The translations under genes and the position numbers were made by a program. Shown in pieces: positions 7,877-14,888 of a stretch of DNA of 64,000 nt. This DNA comes from RGIG3009 sp045595445 (GTDB taxonomy: Bacteria; Bacillota; Clostridia; Oscillospirales; Acutalibacteraceae). Location of the stretch: the NCBI GenBank assembly GCA_045595445.1, contig JAZOAK010000069.1, positions 87,363 to 151,362 on the forward strand, given 5' to 3'. How positions within the stretch are numbered: the stretch's first letter is position 1; the number at the start of each line of letters is the position of its first letter. The notes below the pieces were generated by a model, which was not told where the DNA came from, ran no database searches, and saw nothing but the letters and a program-made list of their open reading frames with translations.

Positions 7877-8534
7877 AAAGATGATGTGCCTCCTCTCCAT
7901 TGTCCAGCAAGGGAAGGGTCAAAAACTGATAAAAGAACTGCAAAACCTTAAAATGCGGCTTAACTTCCAAACCGTAGGGCTCGGTACCGCTCCCACCGAA
8001 ATGATGGACATTTTCGGTCTCGGCAGTCATGACAAGGATATCCTTGTCAGCCTTGGCGCCGAAAACGATGTTCACGATATGATGGAAGGTTTCACCGAGA
8101 ACTTTCAAAACCATTCAACGTACGGCGGTCTGATGATTGTTTTGGACGTGTCCGCATCCAGCCGCGTATTAAACGAAATTCTCAACTTTGGCAATCAAAA
8201 CACAAACAAGGAGTTTGCGCCGATGAAAAACGAGCATCACAATAATCTTATTGTTATTTCGGTCAACGAAGGTTACAGCGAAGACGTTATGCAAACCGCT
8301 CGCAAAGCGGGAGCAACGGGCGGTACCGTCATCAAGGGCAGATTGGCGGATACGGAACAATTTGCCGAATTTGTTAAAACAGAGGTGGACGGCGAACGCG
8401 AAATTCTCCTCATATTAGCTCCTGAAAAAGTGGGCGCTCAAATCATGGAAGACGTCAACCGCGAATTTGGTCTTACTTCCAACGCAAATGGCGTCATCTT
8501 CGCACTCCCCACCGAAAAAGCATTCAAAATTTAA
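7869..8534 (+). CDS. Tandem PII-like (GlnB-superfamily) regulatory protein
   Basis: 221 aa. The second half (about 120-221) shows the PII pattern NEGYSEDVMQTARKAGATGGTVIKGR and a terminal GVIFALPTEKAF. The first half (about 5-105) has a degenerate equivalent, LLSIVQQGKGQKLIKEL with a comparable beta-alpha-beta layout, so the protein looks like two ferredoxin-like PII folds fused. The T-loop is short and lacks the uridylylated Tyr of GlnB. PII proteins bind nucleotides and gate transporters or enzymes; with a coupled DUF1538 membrane protein (8-bp overlap), gating of that protein is the natural inference. No amtB is present here. Confidence 0.75.
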   Translation: MSKKMMCLLSIVQQGKGQKLIKELQNLKMRLNFQTVGLGTAPTEMMDIFGLGSHDKDILVSLGAENDVHDMMEGFTENFQNHSTYGGLMIVLDVSASSRVLNEILNFGNQNTNKEFAPMKNEHHNNLIVISVNEGYSEDVMQTARKAGATGGTVIKGRLADTEQFAEFVKTEVDGEREILLILAPEKVGAQIMEDVNREFGLTSNANGVIFALPTEKAFKI

Positions 8535-8551
8535 GTGATTTAACAAGAGGA

Positions 8552-8829
8552 ATTGTCATTGCACACATTTTGTACGGTGACGGTATTCACGACGATACTG
8601 TCGTTATCCGGGAACTGCCATCCGAAACGTTCATATTCCCGACGTTCACAGACGAGAATTTGTTGACGGCACAGTCCCCACCTTACAGTTTGACGCAGGC
8701 GCTGTGATCGAAAATCTTCGGCTGGACAACATAACCGCCGAAATTTTCACCGAAACCGCAACCATGCCGTTTGTGAAAAATACGGCTGAGATAAAGAGTT
8801 GTAACGCACCGGATATGCTTCACGAATAA
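8552..8829 (+). pseudogene. Remnant of a pectate-lyase-type beta-helix enzyme gene
   Basis: One frame reads AHILYGDGIHDDTVVIRE; the GDGxxDDT motif marks the N-terminus of many right-handed beta-helix glycosidases and lyases. After about 50 bases the coding signal jumps to another frame, reading AIRNVHIPDVHRREF and then FDAGAVIENLRLDNIT up to a stop at 8829, which resembles the last coils of the same fold. The middle of a normally 400-plus-residue enzyme is missing and the two ends are out of frame, so this is a deletion relic. A ribosome-site-like AAGAGG precedes it at 8545. The family call rests on short motifs. Confidence 0.55.
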
Positions 8830-8830
8830 A

Positions 8831-8868
8831 ACAGAAATCCGCCCGAATTACTTCGGGCGCATTTCTGT
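8831..8868. terminator. Terminator of ppdK-tail copy R1 (bidirectional)
   Basis: ACAGAAAT-CCGCCCGAA and TTCGGGCGC-ATTTCTGT form a long hairpin around TTAC, with T residues on both sides. It resembles the ppdK terminator (shared ATCCGCCCGA) and terminates the DUF4234 unit on the minus strand. Confidence 0.85.
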
Positions 8869-8939
8869 TTTATAAACTCAGCAATTACTTGCTTCCTTTG
8901 ATTGCAGCCTGTGGTGCTATCAGCAAAAGGGGGAAATTA
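8869..8939 (-). repeat. ppdK 3'-end-like repeat, copy R1
   Basis: Read on the minus strand, this holds a 36-nt arm (TTTCCC...TTTTGCTGATAGCACCACAGG), then GCTGCAATCAAAGGAAGCAAG-TAA. The last part encodes AAIKGSK-stop, exactly the C-terminus of ppdK (11966-11990), and the following spacer ATTGCTGAGTTTATAAAA also matches the ppdK 3' region. Identity with ppdK stops at CAGGCTGC, whereas the arm is shared with R2 and R3 only. The stop codon of the DUF4234 gene (8937-8939) forms the first bases of the arm. Confidence 0.8.
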
Positions 8940-9362
8940 ACCATTTATATTGTAATGGGCATTCATTTGGTTTACAGCCTTGAACATTTTATGTAAATAA
9001 ATAAATGGACCAACAACAATTAAACTACCCAATACACTCCAAAGCCAATAGTCTGCTGCACTAAAACTATATGCAACACCGCGTCTCATTAGCTCTGCGC
9101 CAATACGGTTTGATATTTTATGATACCAAACAATACCTGCAATACCAAAAGTAATAGGAGCAACAATGAATGCTAATAAACAAAAATGCATAGTCTTTTT
9201 ACCATCATACCTTGAAGCCACAACGTTAATATCGTTAGAAACGGACGACATAACAACCAGCGGATAAATTCCAAATGTAATGAGGGAGAGTAAAATAGTT
9301 TTTAATAATCCTTTGTTAGTTTTAAGTTGACCAACGGGAGCAGTGTTTACAGTGTTTTCCAT
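8937..9362 (-). CDS. DUF4234-like small membrane protein (cassette cargo 1)
   Basis: 141 aa. The N-terminus MENTVNTAPVGQLKTNKGLLKTILLSLITFGIYP and three or four membrane segments with IVWYHKISNRIGAELMRRGV match DUF4234-type proteins (LLSxxTxGIY...WxYxxxxxI). Function is unknown. The gene is clearly more AT-rich than ppdK or the lys genes, which suggests a foreign origin. It has its own sigma-A promoter (9422-9450) and an AAAGGGGAT ribosome site, and is followed directly by the R1 repeat and terminator, forming one cassette-like unit. Confidence 0.7.
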   Translation of the reverse strand: MENTVNTAPVGQLKTNKGLLKTILLSLITFGIYPLVVMSSVSNDINVVASRYDGKKTMHFCLLAFIVAPITFGIAGIVWYHKISNRIGAELMRRGVAYSFSAADYWLWSVLGSLIVVGPFIYLHKMFKAVNQMNAHYNING

Positions 9363-9421
9363 AATAAATCCCCTTTCTCTTGACTGGAAAATATGAACTA
9401 TTTGTTAACTAGTCTGTTTGC

Positions 9422-9450
9422 AGTATAACATCTATGATGTAATCTGTCAA
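9422..9450 (-). promoter_or_regulatory. Promoter of the DUF4234 gene
   Basis: On the minus strand TTGACA (9450-9445), a 17-nt spacer and TATACT (9427-9422) give a near-consensus sigma-A promoter inside the unit. Confidence 0.85.
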
Positions 9451-9462
9451 TAAAATCCGACA

Positions 9463-9492
9463 AAATCCCCACCGATTTTTCGGTGGGGATTT
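9463..9492. terminator. Terminator of ppdK-tail copy R2
   Basis: AAATCCCCACCGA and TCGGTGGGGATTT form a hairpin that ends the transcript of the Cthe_2159-type lipoprotein gene on the minus strand. Confidence 0.85.
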
Positions 9493-9500
9493 GATTTACC

Positions 9501-9638
9501 TTATAAAGTCAGAAATTTAGACCGAAGGTCGAAAGGCTCTCGGGACCCATTAAAATCTTTGATTTTGCTAATGGGTGAGGTTCTTACTTGCCTTCTTTGA
9601 TTGCAGCCTGTGATGCTATCAGCAAAAGAGGGAAATTA
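9501..9638 (-). repeat. ppdK 3'-end-like repeat, copy R2 (with about 70 extra bases)
   Basis: Minus strand: the common arm, then GCTGCAATCAAAGAAGGCAAG-TAA, encoding AAIKEGK-stop, a variant of the ppdK tail. Between the tail and the terminator, about 70 extra bases include a hairpin built from CCCATTA..AATC and GATT..TAATGGG. The arm starts 9 nt after the stop of the upstream cargo gene. Confidence 0.78.
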
Positions 9639-9647
9639 AATAAATCT

Positions 9648-11183
9648 TTAAGAAGCCGCTTGTGCAACATTTGAAAACTGGTTTCCACCCTTTGTGATTG
9701 TAAATGTGGTTGAGGTTTCTCCGCTTGGCATCATATTTCCGCCCATCATTCCGCCTTCGTTATCTGGCGGTGTCATACCTTCTGGCATTTCTCCGTTGTG
9801 CATTTCGGGTCTTTCACCTTGTGGGAATTCTCCGTTCGGTTTTTCGGGTCTTTCCATACCCTCTGGCATTTCGGGAGGGGTGTCCTGTTCACCATTCGGC
9901 ATTTGTGGTCTCTGTCCCTGTGGCATTCCGCCCCCAATATTTTGAGTTTTACTTCCAGATAATTGAGTTGTTCCTTGCCAGAATGTATAGTCATCGGGGG
10001 TAATTTCGCTTCCTGCAACAATTAAGTAAGTGAAAGCATTCATAGGAGCATACTCGCCAACAACTTTACCAGCAGAATTTTTAAGGGTGTATGTTTCGCT
10101 GCCTTTTTGACGACTTACAAAATTGAATACAGCATAAGTTTGATTGCCGCCAGCAATGTGGTCGAGCATATTTCCCGAAGCAATTACTTTACCACCGTTA
10201 ATATAAATGCCCTTATCAGAATCGATACCTGCATCACCGCTTGAAGAACAAGCCTGTGCGGTAATTGTTCCACCATTGATTACAAGCCAACCATTTGAGT
10301 CAATTCCATCACCCTCACCCGTGCTGCCGTCGCAAAGAATATTGAGTGTACCTCCATTCATAGTGGTGACAGACACATTGTCCTCGTTGGTATTAATTCC
10401 ATCGTTGCCCGATGTGATATTGATAATACCGCCATTTATCGTAAGGTGAAGTTCAGTATCAAGGCCTTCGTTTTCGGCTTTTATGTTTAATATACCTGTT
10501 CCTTTATCTCCACCGTTTATGTTCATTGTTTTCTTTGAGTAGAAAGCACCGTCATACTTGTGAAGTTTCTTACTATCCACAACCTCTTTTCCGTCTTCAC
10601 TCAATTCATAAGATTTGTAAATTTTGGCGACATAAGAACCGTTGATATTGTTTTCAGTACCGTCGGCAATAATCACATTTGCACCTGCATTTTTAGTGTC
10701 AACATCTTTTGTTGCGGTTTCTTCATCGCTGTTTGAACATTCGTAAACATTGTAGAAAATAATTGCAGGCGCAACCTTACAAGTAATATCAACATTATTA
10801 AGAATGAGTGTTACTACTGCATTGGAGTCTGTTTCTGCATCTTCACCAAGGTCAACGGCAATTTGTCCTAGCGATAATTTACCACTTAAAACATATCTGC
10901 CTGGTTTTGTGATGTGAACAACAGTATGCGCATCTGCTTCGCCTTGCTCGTGTTCATCTTCTTTTGTACCCTCACCATAAGTAAAATCCTGACCTGAAAG
11001 GTAAAACACAATATCATTAGCGCAATAAACCGCTTGGGTAGTATCGCTTGTAATCTCTTGTCCGTCAACTGTAATTTTGTTATCGGACAGGTTTATTTGA
11101 GTGCCTTCGATTTTTGACTCCTTTGAATCGCAACCCGAAAGCAAAAGAGTTAGTACCACTAAACATACCAATGCTTTTTTCAT
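9648..11183 (-). CDS. Cthe_2159-type carbohydrate-binding lipoprotein (cassette cargo 2)
   Basis: 511 aa from ATG 11183 (ribosome site GGAGGTG). Residues 1-20 form a lipoprotein signal with lipobox LLSGC. Residues about 30-400 look like a right-handed beta-helix of the Cthe_2159 type: repeated short coils rich in NGG, such as NINGGDKGTGILNIKAE, LTINGGIINITSGNDGINTNED and INGGTITAQACSSSGDAGIDSD. Family members bind pectin-like polysaccharide and calcium. A Pro/Gly/Met-rich tail (about 410-490: GGGMPQGQRPQMPNG.., PEMPEGMERPEKPNGE..) precedes a terminal FTITKGGNQFSNV strand. It is AT-rich relative to its surroundings, stands alone with its own transcript, and is followed by the R2 tail. Confidence 0.78.
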   Translation of the reverse strand: MKKALVCLVVLTLLLSGCDSKESKIEGTQINLSDNKITVDGQEITSDTTQAVYCANDIVFYLSGQDFTYGEGTKEDEHEQGEADAHTVVHITKPGRYVLSGKLSLGQIAVDLGEDAETDSNAVVTLILNNVDITCKVAPAIIFYNVYECSNSDEETATKDVDTKNAGANVIIADGTENNINGSYVAKIYKSYELSEDGKEVVDSKKLHKYDGAFYSKKTMNINGGDKGTGILNIKAENEGLDTELHLTINGGIINITSGNDGINTNEDNVSVTTMNGGTLNILCDGSTGEGDGIDSNGWLVINGGTITAQACSSSGDAGIDSDKGIYINGGKVIASGNMLDHIAGGNQTYAVFNFVSRQKGSETYTLKNSAGKVVGEYAPMNAFTYLIVAGSEITPDDYTFWQGTTQLSGSKTQNIGGGMPQGQRPQMPNGEQDTPPEMPEGMERPEKPNGEFPQGERPEMHNGEMPEGMTPPDNEGGMMGGNMMPSGETSTTFTITKGGNQFSNVAQAAS

Positions 11184-11260
11184 ATTGCACCTCCATAAAC
11201 AACAAACGTATTTATACTGTAACATATTTATGTAAAAAAGCAGTGAACATATTGTGAAAA

Positions 11261-11287
11261 ATCGCCCTGCCGATTCGGCAGGGCGAT
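11261..11287. terminator. Terminator of ppdK-tail copy R3
   Basis: ATCGCCCTGCCGA and TCGGCAGGGCGAT are perfect inverted arms separated by one base; T residues follow on the minus strand. It ends the transcript of the 153-aa gene. Confidence 0.87.
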
Positions 11288-11289
11288 AG

Positions 11290-11363
11290 GTTTGCTTTAT
11301 AAATCTAATTACTTAGATTCCTTGATGGCAGCCTGTGGTGCTATCCGCAAAAGAGGGAAATTA
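11290..11363 (-). repeat. ppdK 3'-end-like repeat, copy R3
   Basis: Minus strand: the common arm AATTTCCCTCTTTTGCGGAT then AGCACCACAGG, then GCTGCCATCAAGGAATCTAAG-TAA, encoding AAIKESK-stop. The differences from ppdK include both synonymous and amino acid changes, so this copy looks like a tail from a diverged ppdK gene. Confidence 0.8.
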
Positions 11364-11373
11364 TAATTTGCCG

Positions 11374-11835
11374 TTAAAGGAAACAATGACCTTCGCTAAA
11401 CCATTCTTCTCTTTCTGAAATTAGTTCCCTCAAACGAATCAGTTTTTTTGTAAGTTCTTTCTCTCTCTTTGCGGTATCCATATCCTCATATGGAGGAAAG
11501 TAAATCCATTCATCCTTGTTTTGAGAAATGTCATCATAAAGGTATCGACAAAATTGCAACATACTTGTATGGGAAACTTCATTTTGCACGTCGTCTTTTT
11601 CTATGGGATAACGCTCGTCTTCTTCGCATATAATATGACAATTCCAATAACTAACCACACATAAAAAACGATTAGGTTCTAAAAAACCTTTTACGCAAAA
11701 TGGCAACATTGTTTCAAGCCCGTGTATTGCCTGGTTTAGCCAATCAAATGCTATGTCATCAAGGTAACTCAATTTATACTTAGAAGTGTCATCAAGTTGA
11801 AAATCACTCCAACCGTAAACTGGTTTTGATAGCAT
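11374..11835 (-). CDS. Unrecognised 153-aa cytoplasmic protein (cassette cargo 3)
   Basis: I do not recognise the family. The product is acidic, rich in aromatic residues (YGWSDF, FDWLNQAIHGLE, WNCHIICEEDERYP, EWIYFPPYED) and ends in a charged helix (KREKELTKKLIRLRELISEREEW). No signal peptide or membrane segment is visible. The start ATG 11835 has a GGAGGGA ribosome site, and TATAAT (11875-11870, minus) forms a -10 box with a poor -35. It is AT-rich and isolated, and is followed after 10 nt by the R3 arm. Size and composition recall immunity or small accessory proteins, but that is only an impression. Confidence 0.6.
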   Translation of the reverse strand: MLSKPVYGWSDFQLDDTSKYKLSYLDDIAFDWLNQAIHGLETMLPFCVKGFLEPNRFLCVVSYWNCHIICEEDERYPIEKDDVQNEVSHTSMLQFCRYLYDDISQNKDEWIYFPPYEDMDTAKREKELTKKLIRLRELISEREEWFSEGHCFL

Positions 11836-11910
11836 TTACTTTCCCTCCAAATCTAATTCCTATGATTGCATTATAGCACAACATCTGTCCCATTAAAAGG
11901 ACTTTGCAAA

Positions 11911-11940
11911 GAAAAATCCGCCCGAGTTTCCTCGGACGGA
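11911..11940 (-). terminator. Terminator of ppdK
   Basis: Minus strand TCCGTCCGAG-GAAA-CTCGGGCGGA followed by TTTTTC. The stem core is shared with the R1 terminator. Confidence 0.87.
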
Positions 11941-11965
11941 TAATTTTGTTTCATAAAGTCAGCAA

Positions 11966-14596
11966 TTATTTGCTTCCTTTGATAGCAGCCTGAGCAGCAG
12001 CGAGGCGTGCGATCGGCACGCGGAACGGCGAGCAGGACACGTAGTCCAGACCGATGGTGTGGCAGAACTCAACGGAGACCGGGTCGCCGCCATGCTCACC
12101 GCAGATACCGCAGTGCATTTCGGGGCGAACTTTCTTACCCAGCGTTACAGCCATTTCCATCAACTTACCGACACCCGTCTGATCAAGTTTCGCGAACGGA
12201 TCGTTCTCAAAGATCTTGGTGTCATAGTAAGCGGAGAGGAACTTACCGGCATCGTCACGGGAGAAACCATAGGTCATCTGCGTCAGATCGTTGGTACCGA
12301 AGCAGAAGAACTCAGCCTCTTTCGCGATGTCGTCAGCAGTCAAGCAAGCACGCGGGATCTCCATCATGGTACCTACTTCATATTTCAGCTCAATGCCGGC
12401 AGCAGCGATTTCCGCATCAGCGGTAGCCACAACGACATCCTTAACGAACTTCATCTCTTTGACTTCGCCGGTCAGCGGGATCATGATCTCGGGAACGAGG
12501 TTCCAATCCGGATGTGCTTTCTTCACGTTGATGGCAGCGCGGATAACCGCAGCGGTCTGCATCTTCGCAATTTCCGGATAGGTGACAGCCAGACGGCAGC
12601 CACGATGACCCATCATCGGGTTGAACTCATGCAAGGAAGCAATGATGTTCTTGATGTCCGCAACAGTCTTGCCCTGAGCCTTAGCAAGGAGCTCGATATC
12701 AGCTTCTTCGGTGGGCACGAACTCGTGCAGCGGAGGATCGAGGAAGCGGATGGTAACGGGGCAGCCTTCCAGCGCCTCGTACAGCTTCTCGAAGTCACCC
12801 TGCTGATAGGGCAGGATCTTCGCGAGAGCCGCTTCACGCTCTTCAACCGTGTCGGCGCAGATCATTTCGCGGAACGCCGCGATACGATCCGCTTCAAAGA
12901 ACATATGCTCGGTACGGCACAAACCAATACCTTCGGCACCCAACTCGCGTGCTTTCTTCGCATCGGCGGGGGTATCAGCATTGGTGCGAACTTTCAAGGT
13001 ACGGAACTCATCGGCCCATGCCATGATGCGGCCGAATTCGCCGGCAATTTCAGCATCCACCGTCGGGATGATGCCATCGTAGATGTTACCGGTAGAACCG
13101 TCGATGGAGATGTAATCGCCCTCGACGTAGGTCTTACCTGCGAGCTCGAACTTCTTGTTCTCTTCATCCATCTTGATGTCGCCGCAACCGGAAACACAGC
13201 AGGTACCCATACCACGTGCAACAACGGCTGCATGAGAGGTCATACCGCCGCGAACGGTCAGAATGCCCTGAGAAGCTTTCATACCGGTGATATCTTCGGG
13301 AGAGGTTTCCAGACGAACCAGAACGACCTTCTCGCCGCGCTCGTTCCATTCCACAGCGTCTTCGGCGGTGAACACCACACGACCGCAAGCAGCACCGGGA
13401 GAAGCGCCGAGGCCCTTACCGGCGGGGGTAGCAGCCTTCAAAGCCTTCTGGTCAAACTGCGGGTGAAGCAGCGTGTCAAGGTTACGAGGATCGATCATCG
13501 CAACAGCCTGCTTCTTATCGATCATGCCCTCGTCCACAAGGTCGCAAGCGATCTTCAAAGCCGCTTTCGCGGTACGCTTACCGTTACGAGTCTGCAACAT
13601 ATACAGTTTGCCGTCTTCAACGGTGAACTCCATATCCTGCATATCGCGGTAGTGATCTTCGAGGATCGCGCAAACTTTCTTAAACTCTTCGAACGCAGAC
13701 GGGAACTTCTCAGCCATCTCAGCGATCGGCATGGGGGTACGCACACCGGCAACAACGTCTTCGCCCTGAGCGTTAGTGAGGAACTCACCCATCAGGCCGG
13801 GTTCACCGGTAGCAGGGTCACGGGTACACGCAACACCGGTACCGCAGTTGTCACCCATGTTACCGAACGCAATCATTTGCACGTTAACAGCGGTACCCCA
13901 GGAGTACGGGATATCATTGTCACGGCGATAGACGTTCGCACGGGGGTTGTCCCAAGAACGGAACACCGCTTCGACGGCGCCCATGAGCTGTTCTTTGGGA
14001 TCGGACGGGAACTCCGCACCGATCTTCGCTTTGTACTCCGCCTTGAACTGACCGGCGAGCTCTTTAAGATCATCAGCAGTCAGATCGACGTCCTGCGTAA
14101 CGCCTTTGGCTTCTTTCATCTTGTCGATGAGTTCCTCGAAGTACTTTTTACCAACTTCCATAACGACGTCGGAGTACATCTGGATGAAACGGCGATAGCA
14201 GTCCCAAGCCCAACGGGGGTTGCCCGATTTTGCGGACAAGGTTTCCACAACGTCTTCATTCAAGCCAAGGTTCAAAATGGTATCCATCATACCGGGCATG
14301 GAAGCACGCGCGCCGGAACGCACGGACACGAGAAGCGGATTCTCCTTGTCGCCGAACTTCTTGCCGGTGATGGCTTCCAACTTCACGATGTACTCCATGA
14401 TTTCCGCCTGGATATCATCATTGATGCGGCGACCATCTTCGTAGTACTGGGTGCAGGCTTCGGTGCTGATAGTGAAGCCCTGCGGTACAGGCAGACCCAT
14501 GCCGGTCATTTCGGCGAGGTTCGCACCTTTACCGCCGAGAGTGTTACGCATGGTGGCGTTACCCTCGCTGAACAGGTAAACAAACTTTTGACTCAT
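11966..14596 (-). CDS. ppdK: Pyruvate, phosphate dikinase
   Basis: 876 aa, full length for PPDK. It interconverts pyruvate, ATP and Pi with PEP, AMP and PPi, and is a glycolytic/gluconeogenic enzyme in many Clostridia. The N-terminal nucleotide-grasp domain starts MSQKFVYLFSEGNATMRNTLGGKGANLAEM. The swivelling domain has the phosphorylated histidine in GGMTSHAAVVARGMG near residue 455. The C-terminal PEP-binding barrel has GTNDLTQMT and the catalytic cysteine in MHCGICGEHGG near residue 830. The ATG is preceded by GGAGGATG. Its last codons (AAIKGSK) and 3' spacer are repeated in R1-R3 downstream. A very long open frame on the opposite strand is a composition artefact. Confidence 0.98.
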   Translation of the reverse strand: MSQKFVYLFSEGNATMRNTLGGKGANLAEMTGMGLPVPQGFTISTEACTQYYEDGRRINDDIQAEIMEYIVKLEAITGKKFGDKENPLLVSVRSGARASMPGMMDTILNLGLNEDVVETLSAKSGNPRWAWDCYRRFIQMYSDVVMEVGKKYFEELIDKMKEAKGVTQDVDLTADDLKELAGQFKAEYKAKIGAEFPSDPKEQLMGAVEAVFRSWDNPRANVYRRDNDIPYSWGTAVNVQMIAFGNMGDNCGTGVACTRDPATGEPGLMGEFLTNAQGEDVVAGVRTPMPIAEMAEKFPSAFEEFKKVCAILEDHYRDMQDMEFTVEDGKLYMLQTRNGKRTAKAALKIACDLVDEGMIDKKQAVAMIDPRNLDTLLHPQFDQKALKAATPAGKGLGASPGAACGRVVFTAEDAVEWNERGEKVVLVRLETSPEDITGMKASQGILTVRGGMTSHAAVVARGMGTCCVSGCGDIKMDEENKKFELAGKTYVEGDYISIDGSTGNIYDGIIPTVDAEIAGEFGRIMAWADEFRTLKVRTNADTPADAKKARELGAEGIGLCRTEHMFFEADRIAAFREMICADTVEEREAALAKILPYQQGDFEKLYEALEGCPVTIRFLDPPLHEFVPTEEADIELLAKAQGKTVADIKNIIASLHEFNPMMGHRGCRLAVTYPEIAKMQTAAVIRAAINVKKAHPDWNLVPEIMIPLTGEVKEMKFVKDVVVATADAEIAAAGIELKYEVGTMMEIPRACLTADDIAKEAEFFCFGTNDLTQMTYGFSRDDAGKFLSAYYDTKIFENDPFAKLDQTGVGKLMEMAVTLGKKVRPEMHCGICGEHGGDPVSVEFCHTIGLDYVSCSPFRVPIARLAAAQAAIKGSK

Positions 14597-14676
14597 TCTA
14601 CAGTCATCCTCCTACTTTTTTGACTTTGCAAACAGTGTTTACGGCGCCAAACCAAACGGTCAGCGCACTTGTTCAT

Positions 14677-14682
14677 ATTATA
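14677..14682 (-). promoter_or_regulatory. -10 box of the ppdK promoter
   Basis: TATAAT lies on the minus strand about 80 bases upstream of the start codon, in an AT-rich intergenic region. The -35 region (TTTTCA at 17 nt spacing) is weak. Confidence 0.55.
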
Positions 14683-14808
14683 TCAAAAGAAATTGCAAAT
14701 GAAAAGTGCTTTTTTACATTTTTTTAATTTTATTACAATATGCCAGTATTTTTTTCGAAAAAACATGCGCTATGGTAATTTTGACTGTTTCCGCCGCCAA
14801 AATTCTGC

Positions 14809-14837
14809 TTGCAAAACCACGCTTTTTTTGCCATAAT
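14809..14837 (+). promoter_or_regulatory. Promoter of pth-mfd
   Basis: TTGCAA (14809-14814), a 17-nt spacer and CATAAT (14832-14837). Confidence 0.65.
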
Positions 14838-14888
14838 AAGGGTAGACTGGCGGGACTTCGATCCCGGTGGTTTTATGAGGTGATGGAT

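Noticed and set aside
9648..9670. The lipoprotein ends in VAQAAS, reminiscent of the ppdK tail AAQAAI
   Set aside because: A terminal strand of this kind is normal for the Cthe_2159-type family, and the nucleotide sequence does not align with the repeat; the similarity is probably chance.
8831..12003. Reading the repeats as a CRISPR array or classical integron attC sites
   Set aside because: There are only three spaced repeats separated by whole genes, with no cas genes or short spacers. The repeats do not show the attC R and L box layout, and no integrase is present.
12059..14623. An 854-codon open frame antisense to ppdK
   Set aside because: It mirrors ppdK almost exactly. Strong codon bias in a highly expressed gene removes stop codons from one antisense frame. 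The predicted protein has no recognisable motif, no ribosome site or promoter, and its ends track the ppdK ends.
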